In this document: positions 33,416 through 43,523 of the stretch, piece after piece
How the letters are laid out: each line of letters starts with the position of its first letter
Numbering within the stretch: the stretch's first letter is position 1
Source: Sphingopyxis sp. LC363
GTDB lineage: Bacteria; Pseudomonadota; Alphaproteobacteria; Sphingomonadales; Sphingomonadaceae
Assembly (NCBI RefSeq): GCF_000756385.1
Contig: NZ_JNFC01000018.1
Location: 1 to 62,092 of the forward strand
Direction: 5' to 3'
Length of the DNA: 62,092 bases
The notes under the pieces: generated by a model
What the model was told of the DNA's origin: nothing
The model's database searches: none
The model's input: only the letters and a program-made list of their open reading frames with translations
Translations under genes and position numbers: made by a program

Positions 33416-36376
33416 ATGGCAATCTTCCATCTCTCGGTCAAAGTCATCAGCCGCGCCGCCGGACGGAGCGCCGTCGCAGCAGCGGCCTATCGTTCGGCCG
33501 AACGGCTGTACGATGAACGGCTCGACCGGGCGCATGACTTCACCAACAAATCGGGCGTCGTGCATTCGGACGTGATGCTGCCCACGAACGCGCCGCAACA
33601 ATATCGCGATCGCGAGCAGCTCTGGAATCATATCGAGGCCATCGAGAAGCGCAAGGACGCGCAGCTTGCCCGCGAGGTGGAGTTCGCGATCCCGCGCGAA
33701 ATGAACCAGGCGCAGGGCATTGAACTCGCCCGCGACTTTGTGCAACGCGAGTTTGTCGATCAGGGCATGGTCGCCGACCTCAATGTGCATTGGGACATCG
33801 GCGCCGACGGACAGGCCAAACCCCACGCGCATGTGATGCTGACGATGCGCGAGATCGTCGTCGGCGAGGATGGCGAAGCCGGGTTCGGCGCCAAGGTCCG
33901 CGATTGGAATCGTACCGAATTCGTCGAGCAATGGCGCGAGCGCTGGGCCGATCATGTCAATGAGCGCCTCGCCGACCTCGACATCGACGCGCGTATCGAC
34001 CACCGCAGCCTTGCGGCGCAGGGGATCGCGCTTGAACCGCAGGACAAGATCGGACCCGCCGCATCGCGCATGGGCGATCGCGGACTTGAGGCCCAACGAC
34101 TTGCTGAACACCGCGAGATCGCGCAGCGCAATGGCGAGCGGATCATCACCAATCCCCGCGTGGCGCTCGACGCGATCACGCACGGGCAGGCGACGTTCAC
34201 GACACGCGACCTTGCCATGTTTGCGCACCGCCACAGCGACGGGCGCGAACAATTTGATGCGGTCATCGGCGCGGTGCGATCATCGCCCGACCTGATTGCG
34301 CTCGGTCGGGACGGACGCGGCGAGGATAGGTTCACCTCGCGCAAAATGATTGAGGCCGAGCAGCGACTTGAACTCGCGGCGGAACGGCTCGCGGGGCGGT
34401 CGCGTCATGGTCTCCCGGCCGCGTCTTTGCAGAGAGCCGCTGACGCAGCCGGGAGTGTTGGCCTGGTGCTTGGTCGCGAGCAGCAGGCCGCGCTGAAGCA
34501 TATAACGAGAGGGCAGGATCTTGCAATCGTCATCGGCTATGCCGGAACGGGCAAAAGCGCGATGTTGGGCCAGGCACGCGGGGCATGGGAGAACGCCGGG
34601 CTGGAGGTGCGCGGTGCCGCGCTGTCAGGCATCGCGGCCGAGGGTCTTGAGAACGGCTCGGGCATCGCCTCGCGCACGATTGCCAGCCTTGAACATGGTT
34701 GGGCGCAGGGCCGCGATCTTCTCACCACTCGCGATGTGCTTGTCATCGACGAGGCCGGCATGGTGGGCACGCGCCAGATGGAGCGCGTGTTGTCGCACGC
34801 TGCCGATGCCGGCGCCAAAGTCGTGCTGGTCGGCGATCCGCAGCAGCTGCAATCGATCGAGGCTGGCGCAGCGTTCCACGCGCTCCACGAACGGCATGGC
34901 GGTGTTGAAATCACCGAAGTGCGGCGCCAGCATGAAGGCTGGCAACGCGAGGCGACCCGCGAGCTGGCCACGGGCCACACCGGCGATGCGATCCGCGCCT
35001 ATGACGAGGCGGGTATGGTGCGCGCCGCCGAGACGCGGGGAGCGGCGCGCGCTGACCTCGTAGAGAATTGGGATCGCGACCGGAAGTGCGATCCAAACGC
35101 TAGCCGCATCATCCTCACCCACACTAATGACGAGGTGCGCGCGCTCAACGAGGAAGCGCGGGAACGGATGCGCTCGTCGGGCGATCTTGGCGCCGACGTC
35201 GCGGTGAAGGTCGAGCGCGGCGACCGGGTGTTTGCACCCGGCGACCGCGTCATCTTCCTGCGCAACGAGCATAGCTTGGCCGTTAAGAACGGGACGCTCG
35301 GGACGATCGAGCAGGTCAGCGAACGCGGCATGACGGTGAACACCGGTGACGGACGGTCGGTGGCGTTCGACCTCAAGGATTATGCCCATATCGATCATGG
35401 CTATGCGGCGACCATCCACAAGGCGCAGGGCATGACGGTGGACCGCACCCATGTGCTGGCAACGCCGGGGATGGATAGTCACAGCGCCTATGTCGGGCTG
35501 AGCCGCCACCGCGACGGTGTGAGCCTCCACTACGGCCGCGACGACTTCAAGGATCAGGGCAAGCTCGTTCGCACCCTGAGCCGCGAGCGCGCCAAGGACA
35601 TGGCGGCGGACTATGCCAAGGCGGACCCCGCGCGGGCATTTGCCGAGCGGCGCGGGATAGTAATGCGCGAGCGAATCGTTGAAGCCGCGAAAAAGCTTCC
35701 CGAGACCCTGTCTCGGGCGGGCCTCGGGATTGCAAAGCAAGTCCCCGAGAAGGCTCGCAGCATCTTTGCGGGATTTAAGCCGGTCGTGAGGCGCGCCAGC
35801 GTTGAACCCCGCGATACCTCGCGAACGACCGACCAGCGCCGTGCGGTCGAACGCTATGCCCGCGCGCAGGCCGACATCAACCGGATGCGCGAGAAGGAGC
35901 TGCCGGTACTGCGGCACCAGCACGATGCGCTCGCACGCGCTGGCGATGCGCTCGGCGCAATCGGACCCCACGCGCGGCGCGATCTGGCGTCGGCGTTCGA
36001 GCGCCAGCCCGAGCTGGTTGCGCAAGCCGCCCAAGGCAACAGTCAGGCCGCGATCCGCGCCATGCAGCTCGAAGCCGAAGTCCGCACCGATCCGGCGCGC
36101 CGCGCCGATCGCTTCGTCGAGGGCTGGCAGAAGCTCCAGCAGCAGCGCGAGCGTTCGCTCACCAAAGGCCAGCAACGCACCGCCAGCCGTCTTTCGGGCG
36201 AGATGGGCGCGATGGCGCAAAGCCTTGAGCGCGACGCGCAGGTCGAATCGATTCTCAGCGCCCGCAAGGCGGCGCTCGGCATCGACGCGCGAGCGGTTCG
36301 CCCCATCGGACAGGAACTCGCCGACATCGCCGGGCTCGGTCACGTGCGGTCGCGCGGCATCGGTATTGGTATGTAG
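33416..36376 (+). CDS. traA: Ti-type conjugative relaxase/helicase TraA
   Basis: 986 aa from the ATG at 33416 (MAIFHLSVKVISRAAGRSAV). N-terminal MobA/MobL relaxase domain (to about residue 215) with tyrosines in AAYRSAERLYDER and the HUH-type motif KPHAHVMLTMR. A RecD/TraI-like helicase follows: Walker A VIGYAGTGKSAMLG near residue 377, motif II VLVIDEAGMVGT near 440, and IDHGYAATIHKAQGMTVDRTH near 660. The C-terminal region is helical. It nicks oriT and unwinds the transferred strand. No TraG coupling ATPase or VirB channel is visible, so a helper would be needed. Confidence 0.94.
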   Translation: MAIFHLSVKVISRAAGRSAVAAAAYRSAERLYDERLDRAHDFTNKSGVVHSDVMLPTNAPQQYRDREQLWNHIEAIEKRKDAQLAREVEFAIPREMNQAQGIELARDFVQREFVDQGMVADLNVHWDIGADGQAKPHAHVMLTMREIVVGEDGEAGFGAKVRDWNRTEFVEQWRERWADHVNERLADLDIDARIDHRSLAAQGIALEPQDKIGPAASRMGDRGLEAQRLAEHREIAQRNGERIITNPRVALDAITHGQATFTTRDLAMFAHRHSDGREQFDAVIGAVRSSPDLIALGRDGRGEDRFTSRKMIEAEQRLELAAERLAGRSRHGLPAASLQRAADAAGSVGLVLGREQQAALKHITRGQDLAIVIGYAGTGKSAMLGQARGAWENAGLEVRGAALSGIAAEGLENGSGIASRTIASLEHGWAQGRDLLTTRDVLVIDEAGMVGTRQMERVLSHAADAGAKVVLVGDPQQLQSIEAGAAFHALHERHGGVEITEVRRQHEGWQREATRELATGHTGDAIRAYDEAGMVRAAETRGAARADLVENWDRDRKCDPNASRIILTHTNDEVRALNEEARERMRSSGDLGADVAVKVERGDRVFAPGDRVIFLRNEHSLAVKNGTLGTIEQVSERGMTVNTGDGRSVAFDLKDYAHIDHGYAATIHKAQGMTVDRTHVLATPGMDSHSAYVGLSRHRDGVSLHYGRDDFKDQGKLVRTLSRERAKDMAADYAKADPARAFAERRGIVMRERIVEAAKKLPETLSRAGLGIAKQVPEKARSIFAGFKPVVRRASVEPRDTSRTTDQRRAVERYARAQADINRMREKELPVLRHQHDALARAGDALGAIGPHARRDLASAFERQPELVAQAAQGNSQAAIRAMQLEAEVRTDPARRADRFVEGWQKLQQQRERSLTKGQQRTASRLSGEMGAMAQSLERDAQVESILSARKAALGIDARAVRPIGQELADIAGLGHVRSRGIGIGM

Positions 36377-36386
36377 GAGAAGACAC

Positions 36387-37100
36387 ATGCGTGAACAGGA
36401 AATGGAGTATCAGGATCCCGCAACCACGGCGTTCGCCCGGCTCGAAGGCGAAGTCGCGCTCATGCGCCGCGCGGTGGAGCAACTCGCGGCAGAGAGGGCC
36501 GATATCCACATCCCGGACTACACTGATACGCTTGGCGAACTATCGAAACATCTCGGTGCCGCGGAGCGAACGCTGAGAACCATCGTTGCCAAGCCTGCGA
36601 TGGAGCTGACCCCGGAAGAAATGGCGCGTCAGATTGACCGGGCGGCCCGGCAGGCGCGTGACGCCACGGCAAGCGAAATGCAGCGGGCGCAGGTGCGGTT
36701 CGACAATGCCGCATATGAACTGCGCGGTACGATATCGACGCTGCGGGCAGCGCATGAGCAGCGCCTTCACCTCATTTGGGCAGTGGGCGGCGGCATTGTC
36801 GCCGGGTGCCTGCTCTGGTCGATCCTGCCGGGCGCTTTTGCCAGGGCGCTGCCGGATCGGTGGCAGCTGCCCGAGAGAATGGCGGCGCATATCGTCGGTG
36901 CGCCGACGATATGGGAAGGCGGCGTGCGGCTTATGCAGGCTGGCAGTCCGGAAGCTTATCGGGCAATTTCCGCCGCGGCGGTGATGCGCCACGACAATAA
37001 GGACAAGATTGCCGCCTGCGAAAAGAGTGCAGAGAGGTCCAAAAAGTCGGTGCGCTGCACTATACAGATTAAGGAAAATTCGTATGAAACAGGAATCTGA
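36387..37100 (+). CDS. DUF6118-type membrane protein downstream of traA
   Basis: 237 aa from the ATG at 36387 with TAGGAG upstream, 10 bp after traA. Residues 1-125 form a charged coiled-coil-like region (FARLEGEVALMRRAVEQLAA); one membrane segment lies near residues 129-150 (HLIWAVGGGIVAGCLLWSIL); the C-terminal part has two Cys (KIAACEKS, VRCTIQI). A second copy, cut by IS66, lies in the right-hand unit. In both units the cargo begins right after this gene. Function unknown; the DUF number is from memory. Confidence 0.78.
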   Translation: MREQEMEYQDPATTAFARLEGEVALMRRAVEQLAAERADIHIPDYTDTLGELSKHLGAAERTLRTIVAKPAMELTPEEMARQIDRAARQARDATASEMQRAQVRFDNAAYELRGTISTLRAAHEQRLHLIWAVGGGIVAGCLLWSILPGAFARALPDRWQLPERMAAHIVGAPTIWEGGVRLMQAGSPEAYRAISAAAVMRHDNKDKIAACEKSAERSKKSVRCTIQIKENSYETGI

Positions 37101-37249
37101 ATAGGTTGTATCGCGTAATAAAGCTGGAGGTCGGGCCGCGCTTTCTATCACATTCAAGGCCGAAATTTACGCCCCACTTGGGCGGCAGGCGTTCTGGACT
37201 AGGGTCACGGACGAGGCCAATTGACCTACTGCGCGTTATCCTCCCATAA

Positions 37250-37447
37250 TCAGCGCAGGCAGTCCGAGATTTTCGAGTTCATGACGTGCCGCAGCACTTC
37301 AAGATCGTTCAAAACGGCATTGGGATCCCGTTCTCGAGCCGTCCGCAACGCCTGCTTGAGCCAAGGACTCATCGCGGGGTGAGCAAGAATCCATGCTATC
37401 TGTTCGTCTGATTTCAGCGGATATTTCTTGGAAGGCTCTGGAATCAT
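37250..37447 (-). CDS. Small hypothetical protein (65 aa) after the DUF6671-like gene
   Basis: 65 aa (MIPEPSKKYPLKSDEQIAWI), helical and soluble, with no recognised family. GGAG lies upstream of the ATG. It starts 27 bp after the DUF6671-like stop and could be the last gene of the dab operon. Confidence 0.5.
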   Translation of the reverse strand: MIPEPSKKYPLKSDEQIAWILAHPAMSPWLKQALRTARERDPNAVLNDLEVLRHVMNSKISDCLR

Positions 37448-37474
37448 GATTTTTTTGCTCCGTTACTAAGCGCG

Positions 37475-38338
37475 TTAAGGATTGCATTGGCCGCAGCTGC
37501 CAGGGTCAGCGCTGACAGCTGCCATTGGTCGCTCGACACGGTGGTCGCATAGGACGCAGGACATCACTTCCGCTCGGATGGCGTCTGTCGGGCCGTGGCA
37601 CCAAGAACACGGTAGCCCGGTTAGCCGCCTCGTGACCGCGAACCCAGGTGCAGCGCATACCGGGCACGAACTGCGATAACGCCGCACCAAGTCCAGGGTC
37701 GCGCGTTTGATCCCGCGCATTCGCGTCGGATTGCGGTGGGCCCGCATGTCGGTTTCGATAAAGGCGGTGCCGCATATACTGACTACGCGTTCGACAGCGT
37801 CGGTTAGATCGTTCGCATCCGCGATATCTTTGAGCAGAACTCGTTCAGGTGCCGGCTGTCCGTCCCGGCAACCAATAACAAGAAGACCGTGTTTCGGGAA
37901 TTGGAGCCGCGACGCAAATTCCAGCGCCGATTCCACGTTCGAGACCACCGCATGGCTAAAGTTGGTTTCCAAGCAAGCATGGTATCCGATAACTTCTATA
38001 CCTCGGGTCCGATCAGCGAGCATGACGATCTCACGCGCCAGCGGCACAAAGGGTATATAGGGGTGCGGACCGAAACTGCCCTCGCTCGCAATGGCGACGG
38101 TCGCCTCGGGTGTGGCGGCGAATGCCGCCGAGATTTTGGCGCGCGCCGCGTCGATCTGCGTGCCAGTCCGCTCCACGTCACGGCTAAATGTGCCGAACCA
38201 GTCGGTATCGATATCGCGGCTCACCGCTACGTGCAGGCCGAGCGCGCGCTTTAGCAGCGGATGGATAACCCGCTCCTTGCCGTGCATCGTTGCCAGCACC
38301 GCCAGTTCGTCATCGTAGGGTCGGACAGCGGGGCGCAT
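37475..38338 (-). CDS. DUF6671-like protein with C-terminal zinc ribbons
   Basis: 287 aa. The N-terminal 200 residues contain VAIASEGSFGPHPYIPFVP and LLVIGCRDGQP and may form a catalytic alpha/beta domain. The C-terminal 85 residues carry four Cys pairs (CPVC, PCSWC, CVLC, CGQC), enough for two zinc ribbons. The layout matches what I recall of DUF6671, an uncharacterised family. It starts 2 bp after cysD ends, so it is the fourth gene of a coupled dabB-dabA-cysD operon. Confidence 0.72.
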   Translation of the reverse strand: MRPAVRPYDDELAVLATMHGKERVIHPLLKRALGLHVAVSRDIDTDWFGTFSRDVERTGTQIDAARAKISAAFAATPEATVAIASEGSFGPHPYIPFVPLAREIVMLADRTRGIEVIGYHACLETNFSHAVVSNVESALEFASRLQFPKHGLLVIGCRDGQPAPERVLLKDIADANDLTDAVERVVSICGTAFIETDMRAHRNPTRMRGIKRATLDLVRRYRSSCPVCAAPGFAVTRRLTGLPCSWCHGPTDAIRAEVMSCVLCDHRVERPMAAVSADPGSCGQCNP

Positions 38339-38340
38339 TG

Positions 38341-39246
38341 CTAGAAATACCCCTCACGCTTCTTTTGTTCGAGCGACCCTCCCTCGTCGCCGTCGCTGAT
38401 TCGCCCCTGCCGCTCAGACGCCGACGCGGCCAACGTCTCCTGCACGACGGAGCGAAGATCCGTCGCCTCGGATTCAACCGCCGCGGTCACCGGCCAGCAA
38501 CCAAGCGTTCGAAAACGCACGGTTTTGATTTCGGCAGTTTCGCCCGCGCGAAGTGGCATTCGGGCGGCGTCGTCTATAGCAATCAGCCCTCCGTCGCGCA
38601 GGACGACGCGCCTTTCTGCTGCGAAGTAGAGCGGCGCCAGCGAAATATCATTCGCCAGCGCATAAATCCAAATATCGGCTTCGGTCCAATTCGATAGCGG
38701 GAACACGCGTGCCGACTGATTGCTTACCAGCCGAGTATTGTAGAGATTCCAAAGCTCAGGACGTTGCTGGCGAGGCTCCCAAATATGCCCCTTGGCGCGG
38801 ACCGAAAAAAAGCGCTCCTTCGCCCGCGACTTTTCTTCATCGCGGCGCGCTCCGCCGAAGACGATGTCAAAGCCGCCCAGGTCGAGAGCAGCTTTGAGCG
38901 GCTCAGTGCGCATTTCCAGCGTATAGCGGTCACCATGATCAAACGGGTTCAGGCCAGCGGCGCGCCCTTCCTCGTTAACGTGGACGATCAGTTTGAATCC
39001 GTGTTCGCGGGCAAAGGCGTCACGGAAGCGGAGCAGCGATCGGAATTCCCAAGTCGAATCAATATGCAACAACGGAAACGGCGGGCGGCCTGGAAAGAAG
39101 GCGCGCAGCGCCAGATGCGCCAGCACGGTCGAATCCTTGCCCGCCGAGAATAGCATCACCGGCTTGCGGGCTTCGGCAACCGCCTCGCGCAGGATGTAGA
39201 TCGCCTCGGATTCTAGCCGTGACAGATGCGAGAGTGTTGCCGTCAT
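38341..39246 (-). CDS. cysD: CysD-like PP-loop ATPase without a CysN partner
   Basis: 301 aa, full-length relative of sulfate adenylyltransferase small subunit. Conserved blocks are the PP-loop [59 protein letters not shown] and the C-terminal [11 protein letters not shown]...ERQGR...KKREGYF. Normal CysD needs the GTPase CysN, which is absent here. Two core motifs deviate from the usual enzyme: SAGKDST for SGGKDSS and HIDSTWEF for HVDTGWKF. It overlaps dabA by ATGA and is in the same operon, so it may act with inorganic-carbon uptake or sulfate/APS chemistry linked to it. Confidence 0.85.
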   Translation of the reverse strand: MTATLSHLSRLESEAIYILREAVAEARKPVMLFSAGKDSTVLAHLALRAFFPGRPPFPLLHIDSTWEFRSLLRFRDAFAREHGFKLIVHVNEEGRAAGLNPFDHGDRYTLEMRTEPLKAALDLGGFDIVFGGARRDEEKSRAKERFFSVRAKGHIWEPRQQRPELWNLYNTRLVSNQSARVFPLSNWTEADIWIYALANDISLAPLYFAAERRVVLRDGGLIAIDDAARMPLRAGETAEIKTVRFRTLGCWPVTAAVESEATDLRSVVQETLAASASERQGRISDGDEGGSLEQKKREGYF

Positions 39247-41801
39247 TCGACCGCCGCCCAGGCCAGTCCCCCAGCATAGCGTCGGATCGTGCGGCCGTCC
39301 TCATCGATCCGGAACAGATGCACCCAGCCATTGTCTACGAGCTCGAGCACGCTCGCATGAGCGGCTATCGTCTGGCTGAGCACCTCCTCGGGCGCTTCGA
39401 TGAAGACGTTTAGCCGTAGCGGCTCGTGGACGAAGCGCTCGCCGTCATGCACCGACTGCCAGGGCAGCCCGACCTTGAGGTCGCCGGAATTACCCTCCAG
39501 CACCCCCAATTGCCCGACCACATTGTGAAGCACCTTATTGCCGCTGCCGAAGGCGCGGTTGTTCACGGTGGAGCCGTAATATTGCAGGTTGATCCAGCTT
39601 GCGACGACCATCGGCGCGGTCATGATCAATTCGAGGACGCCGAACCCATCATCCTTGCGCCAGTCATAGTCGTGGAGGAAAGCGCGGCCCCCGAGATCGA
39701 GCCCGCGCGTCCGCGCACGCGGCGCGGCGATGAAGGCGGCGTTGCCAGCGAGCCCCCATTCAGGACGGACCTGCGCCCAGTCACGGCTGCGCGCCTTCAC
39801 CGCGCGATCAACGTCCGTCGTCTTGTCGATCCCGAGTCCCAGCGCGCGTTCGGCGCGCGCCATCGAAGAAGCGGTGGCCAGTGCCGTGCTCAGCGCCGAC
39901 AAATCGGCCGCGTGGGTTGCAGGGAGGTCATCAGCGTCGAAGATGCGAACCTCGTCGGTCGTGGTGTCGTGCAGGCAGCCCAGGAACCAGGTGTCCTCGG
40001 GGATATCGATCCCCTTGCGGGCGAGGCCGGTGCGCACGCCAGGGTCGTTGAGGATAGCCGCCGCGACGCGGGCGTTCGCCTCGCCGGTGTGGCCGCCGCA
40101 CGCGCCGCAATCGAGGCCCGAGGCATGGGGATTGTTGACCGTCGTGCTGCCGTGCCCAGCGAGCAGCACCAGCCGTGCGAAGTCTTGCGTCATCGACATC
40201 GCGCGCAAGACAGCCTCGGCCATCGCGACGCGCTGCGCGTCGTCGAAGCCGGTCAGCCGGCCACCCACCGGACGCAATTCCAGACTTGGACCGATCCTAC
40301 CGATGACGTTCTCGTCGAGACCATCGGTGTTGGGATCGCTGACCGTCCGCGTGAGGCGCGCGCTGTCGCCGACGAGTTTGCCGGCGAACAGCAACCCCGC
40401 CGTCTCGACATAGGTGAACGACGACACCGCCGAGAGCTTGAACGCCTTCCACGCCTTGGCCACCCGGCGACGCATCAGACGGCGCCTGAGGATATTGGTC
40501 TCCTCGGGCTCAGAAGCGCCGGTGACCGCCTCGCAGACGACGAAGGCAGGTTTGAGCAGCACCGGGCACTGCGCGCCGCCGGTGTCGCGGCCGATCGGTA
40601 CATATTCGATCGGGAAGCCGAAGAAGCCAGCGAAGCCGATAGTCTCGGCATCGGGACAGACGGTTTCGAACGCCCGCCGGTAGACTTCGGAGCGCACGTC
40701 GATGCAGAACGCCGCCTGGAAAGGCTTGCGCGCGCCCTTTGCAGGCGCGGGAGATGCGAGGTGCTGCCCCAGCCGCGCGAGCAATTGGCGCTGGTAGGCG
40801 GCCTCATAGGCCTCGTGGAGCATCAGATCGACGGCCAGCTCGGGATCGTTGCCAAGGCGCTCGTCTTCCGGCAGCGCCGCGGCCTCAGCCATCGCATTCG
40901 ACCACGCCGTCCTGAAGTCAGGGTCCGCGCGTTCGAGGAACAGCGCATAGCCCCACACCACCCGGATCGCGAGCAGCTGCACCAGGGTGTCGTCGTCACG
41001 CCCGTAAAGCGCGTTGTCCCAGACACGGTAGCGCGCATAGGCGGCCCAGCCGCCGATATCGACCAGCGCGCGGTGCAGATAATCCTCGACCGCGCGATCG
41101 GGGATACCGAGCGCGCCGACGACCGCGGCGATCGCCTCGAGCGGATCGTCGGCCAGGGCAGCGACGGCTTCGCGGAAGCCCTTGATCCCCATCGTCTCGG
41201 GGTTGCGGTCAAATCGCATCGCCGCGCGCCAGGCGGCGTAAGGAGGCAACGCCCGCGACGGCAGCTTCCAGGCTGCCTGGCCTTCGTCGAAATAGGCCGC
41301 GCACCATTTCGAGATCTCGTCGATCATGAACGCCGTGCGCGAGGCCTGACGGTCGCCAGCCGCCAACGCATCGAGAACTTCGGCGACGGTCGCGACGACC
41401 GCCTTCGGCCTCTTCGTCACCGGATCTCGCGCAGCTGACCGGCACAGCGCAGCGGCATCGCTCGCCAGCGTCGCATGACCGGACGTGCCGGCGATCGCCA
41501 CCTCCAGATCGCGATCTTCGATCCGTCCGGCCGCCAGCGCTTCACGGTAGAATGTGCGCGGCATCAGCATGTCGACGCCGGCGACACGGCGCAGCGTCGC
41601 GCATGTCGCCGCGAAGCTCTGGTCGCTGAAACCGAGGAATGGATTGACCGCTACGAAGTGCTTGAGCGGCCAAAGCGGCGCGATCTTGTTGCACGCTCGG
41701 TCGATGGCGGCGTCAATCGCCGACCGTTGCAGGGAGCTGGATGGCTCGACATCCTGTGACGGGCTCAGCGGATCGATCGCGACGGCTACGGCATGGCTCA
41801 T
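39243..41801 (-). CDS. dabA: Inorganic carbon accumulation protein DabA (DUF2309)
   Basis: 852 aa from the ATG at 41801, which overlaps the dabB stop by ATGA; the open frame extends upstream within dabB but that is spurious. N-terminal [20 protein letters not shown] is the DUF2309 hallmark. The beta-carbonic-anhydrase-like zinc site is present: Cys and Asp in [16 protein letters not shown], His in [20 protein letters not shown] and the nearby Cys. DabA pairs with DabB to hydrate CO2 to bicarbonate in the cytoplasm, driven by the cation gradient (the DAB complex of Halothiobacillus). No RuBisCO gene is in the window, so it probably feeds carboxylation reactions or pH control. Confidence 0.93.
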   Translation of the reverse strand: MSHAVAVAIDPLSPSQDVEPSSSLQRSAIDAAIDRACNKIAPLWPLKHFVAVNPFLGFSDQSFAATCATLRRVAGVDMLMPRTFYREALAAGRIEDRDLEVAIAGTSGHATLASDAAALCRSAARDPVTKRPKAVVATVAEVLDALAAGDRQASRTAFMIDEISKWCAAYFDEGQAAWKLPSRALPPYAAWRAAMRFDRNPETMGIKGFREAVAALADDPLEAIAAVVGALGIPDRAVEDYLHRALVDIGGWAAYARYRVWDNALYGRDDDTLVQLLAIRVVWGYALFLERADPDFRTAWSNAMAEAAALPEDERLGNDPELAVDLMLHEAYEAAYQRQLLARLGQHLASPAPAKGARKPFQAAFCIDVRSEVYRRAFETVCPDAETIGFAGFFGFPIEYVPIGRDTGGAQCPVLLKPAFVVCEAVTGASEPEETNILRRRLMRRRVAKAWKAFKLSAVSSFTYVETAGLLFAGKLVGDSARLTRTVSDPNTDGLDENVIGRIGPSLELRPVGGRLTGFDDAQRVAMAEAVLRAMSMTQDFARLVLLAGHGSTTVNNPHASGLDCGACGGHTGEANARVAAAILNDPGVRTGLARKGIDIPEDTWFLGCLHDTTTDEVRIFDADDLPATHAADLSALSTALATASSMARAERALGLGIDKTTDVDRAVKARSRDWAQVRPEWGLAGNAAFIAAPRARTRGLDLGGRAFLHDYDWRKDDGFGVLELIMTAPMVVASWINLQYYGSTVNNRAFGSGNKVLHNVVGQLGVLEGNSGDLKVGLPWQSVHDGERFVHEPLRLNVFIEAPEEVLSQTIAAHASVLELVDNGWVHLFRIDEDGRTIRRYAGGLAWAAVE

Positions 41802-43423
41802 GAAGGAACTCCGCTGACAGGGGTCGAGGGAACGATCGCATTGGGCGGCGGCGGGCTGGGCCAGAACCGCAGCACCAGCCGGTTGGCGACCGTGTTGACG
41901 TAGAGCCCGTTGGCGAGGTGGACGTAGATGGCCTGCCAGCGCGGCGCGTCCGCCTTGCCAGGCAAGACGCTCTGAAAGACTGTCACCGCCGCAAAGGCGA
42001 GCACGACCAGGGCGACGATGACGAGATCGAGCGGGCCGCGCAGTGCCTGCACCGGGGGCAGCGACCCGGCGAGCAAATGCTCCACCGCCCATTGCAGCCC
42101 GAAATAGGCGAGCGACACCGCGACTGCGAGCGCCACAGTGCGGGCGACCACATAGAGGCTCGGCCGCTCATCGAAGGCCTGGGTGATGAGGTGCGAGAGA
42201 CCGAGCATCACGACCGCGCCGAGCGCGAACACCCCCGGTTGCGCGGTAATGGTAGCGCCGAACAGCGTCCCCACGACCAGCGCCGCCGCCAGCACCAGAC
42301 CAACGATCATCGCCATGCGCGCTGGGTGCGGCTGGCCGCCGGGGCTCGGCGACCAAGACGCCCGCGCGAGGTCGATGACGCTGCCCGACGCGAGGAAGGC
42401 GTGCGCCTTGTAGAGTGAGTGGGCAACGATGTGCAGCAGCGCGGCGGCGAAAGCCCCGAGGCCACATTGCAGCATCATGAAGCCCATCTGGGCGATCGTA
42501 GAATAGGCAAGCGAAACCTTGACGCTGGTCTGGGTCAACATGACGACCGAGCCGAACAGCGCGGTCACGCCGCCGACGATGACGAGCACTTCCATCGATG
42601 GCGCCGAGAGCGAGATGACGTCGGCTAAGCGCAGCACTAGAAAGCCGCCGGCGTTGATGACGCCAGCATGGAGCAGCGCTGACACCGGCGTCGGTGTCTC
42701 CATCACCTCCGTGAGCCAGCCATGCAACGGGAACTGGGCGGACTTGAGCAGCGCTGCCACGACCAGGAGTAGCGCGACCGCGTGGATCACGGCTGGAATA
42801 TCACCGCCGAGGCGCATCGCTTCGGCGCCGGCGAAGAGGACCGCATAGTCGAGGCTGCCGAAGGCTTGATGGAGCAGCACCATCGCCGCGATCAGACAGA
42901 GATCGCCGAGGCGGCTGACGAGGAATTTCTTCCGCGCCGCGAGCACCGCCGACTGTCGCTCGGGATAAAACAGCAGCAGCTTGTTGAGCCCGAGGCTGGT
43001 CGCGATCCAGGCCAGCGCGAATTGGAACAGATTGCCCGATACAATCAGCAGCAGCACCGCCGCGAGCGTCAGGCACAGCCACTTGGTAAAACGGGCCTGC
43101 CCACGGTCACCGTCGAGATAGTTGCGGCTATAAAGGACGACGATCAAGCCGACGAAGGCGACCAGCGCGAACATGATCGCGGCCAGGGTATCGACATAGA
43201 ATCCAACGCCGACACCTGCGACGCCGATCGTGCCAGTCGCCAAGGTGCCCTTGACCGCGATGCCAATGCCCGTGGCCACAGCGAGCGCCAGCGCGAAGCC
43301 TGCGATCAACGCGGCACCCCCTCCGACGCGGCCCTGACCCGGCTGGACGCGGCCGGCCGCCAATCCGGCGATTGCGAGCGCGAGCGGTCCGAGAGCGAGG
43401 CACCAGGTTATGTTCGGCATCAT
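41798..43423 (-). CDS. dabB: Membrane subunit DabB (NuoL/MrpA-like proton-conducting protein)
   Basis: 541 aa with about 13 hydrophobic segments and the proton-antiporter core (LFYPERQSAVLAARKKFL, HGWLTEVMETPTPVSALLHAG, LPGKADAPRW). It belongs to the complex I ND5/Mrp family; directly upstream of a DUF2309 gene this is the DabB position. The start is at 43423 or the adjacent ATG at 43420. First gene of the four-gene minus-strand operon, divergent from a LysR gene. Confidence 0.92.
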   Translation of the reverse strand: MMPNITWCLALGPLALAIAGLAAGRVQPGQGRVGGGAALIAGFALALAVATGIGIAVKGTLATGTIGVAGVGVGFYVDTLAAIMFALVAFVGLIVVLYSRNYLDGDRGQARFTKWLCLTLAAVLLLIVSGNLFQFALAWIATSLGLNKLLLFYPERQSAVLAARKKFLVSRLGDLCLIAAMVLLHQAFGSLDYAVLFAGAEAMRLGGDIPAVIHAVALLLVVAALLKSAQFPLHGWLTEVMETPTPVSALLHAGVINAGGFLVLRLADVISLSAPSMEVLVIVGGVTALFGSVVMLTQTSVKVSLAYSTIAQMGFMMLQCGLGAFAAALLHIVAHSLYKAHAFLASGSVIDLARASWSPSPGGQPHPARMAMIVGLVLAAALVVGTLFGATITAQPGVFALGAVVMLGLSHLITQAFDERPSLYVVARTVALAVAVSLAYFGLQWAVEHLLAGSLPPVQALRGPLDLVIVALVVLAFAAVTVFQSVLPGKADAPRWQAIYVHLANGLYVNTVANRLVLRFWPSPPPPNAIVPSTPVSGVPS

Positions 43424-43523
43424 GGTCGTCTCCAGCGCGAAGCGACCTATTCATTAACGGTGGGAACGGGTTCTAGATAATACAAAGATTGCGCAACATC
43501 GTTCGTTTTTGTAAACGCAATTA
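43424..43523. promoter_or_regulatory. Divergent dab operon / LysR promoter region
   Basis: 100 bp between dabB (minus) and a LysR gene (plus). It holds the inverted repeat ATTGCG (43488-43493) / CGCAAT (43516-43521), a plausible LysR binding site, and AT-rich stretches that could serve as -10 elements. Confidence 0.6.

Noticed and set aside
37101..37249. Third attachment site at the start of the dab cargo
   Set aside because: No GTTATAAC or GCGAA-type core is present between the DUF6118-type gene and the cargo, so the cargo did not enter by this recombinase at that point.
38341..39246. Phosphorothioation (DndC-like) enzyme
   Set aside because: The length and C-terminal KKREGYF block are those of CysD, and no other dnd genes are nearby.
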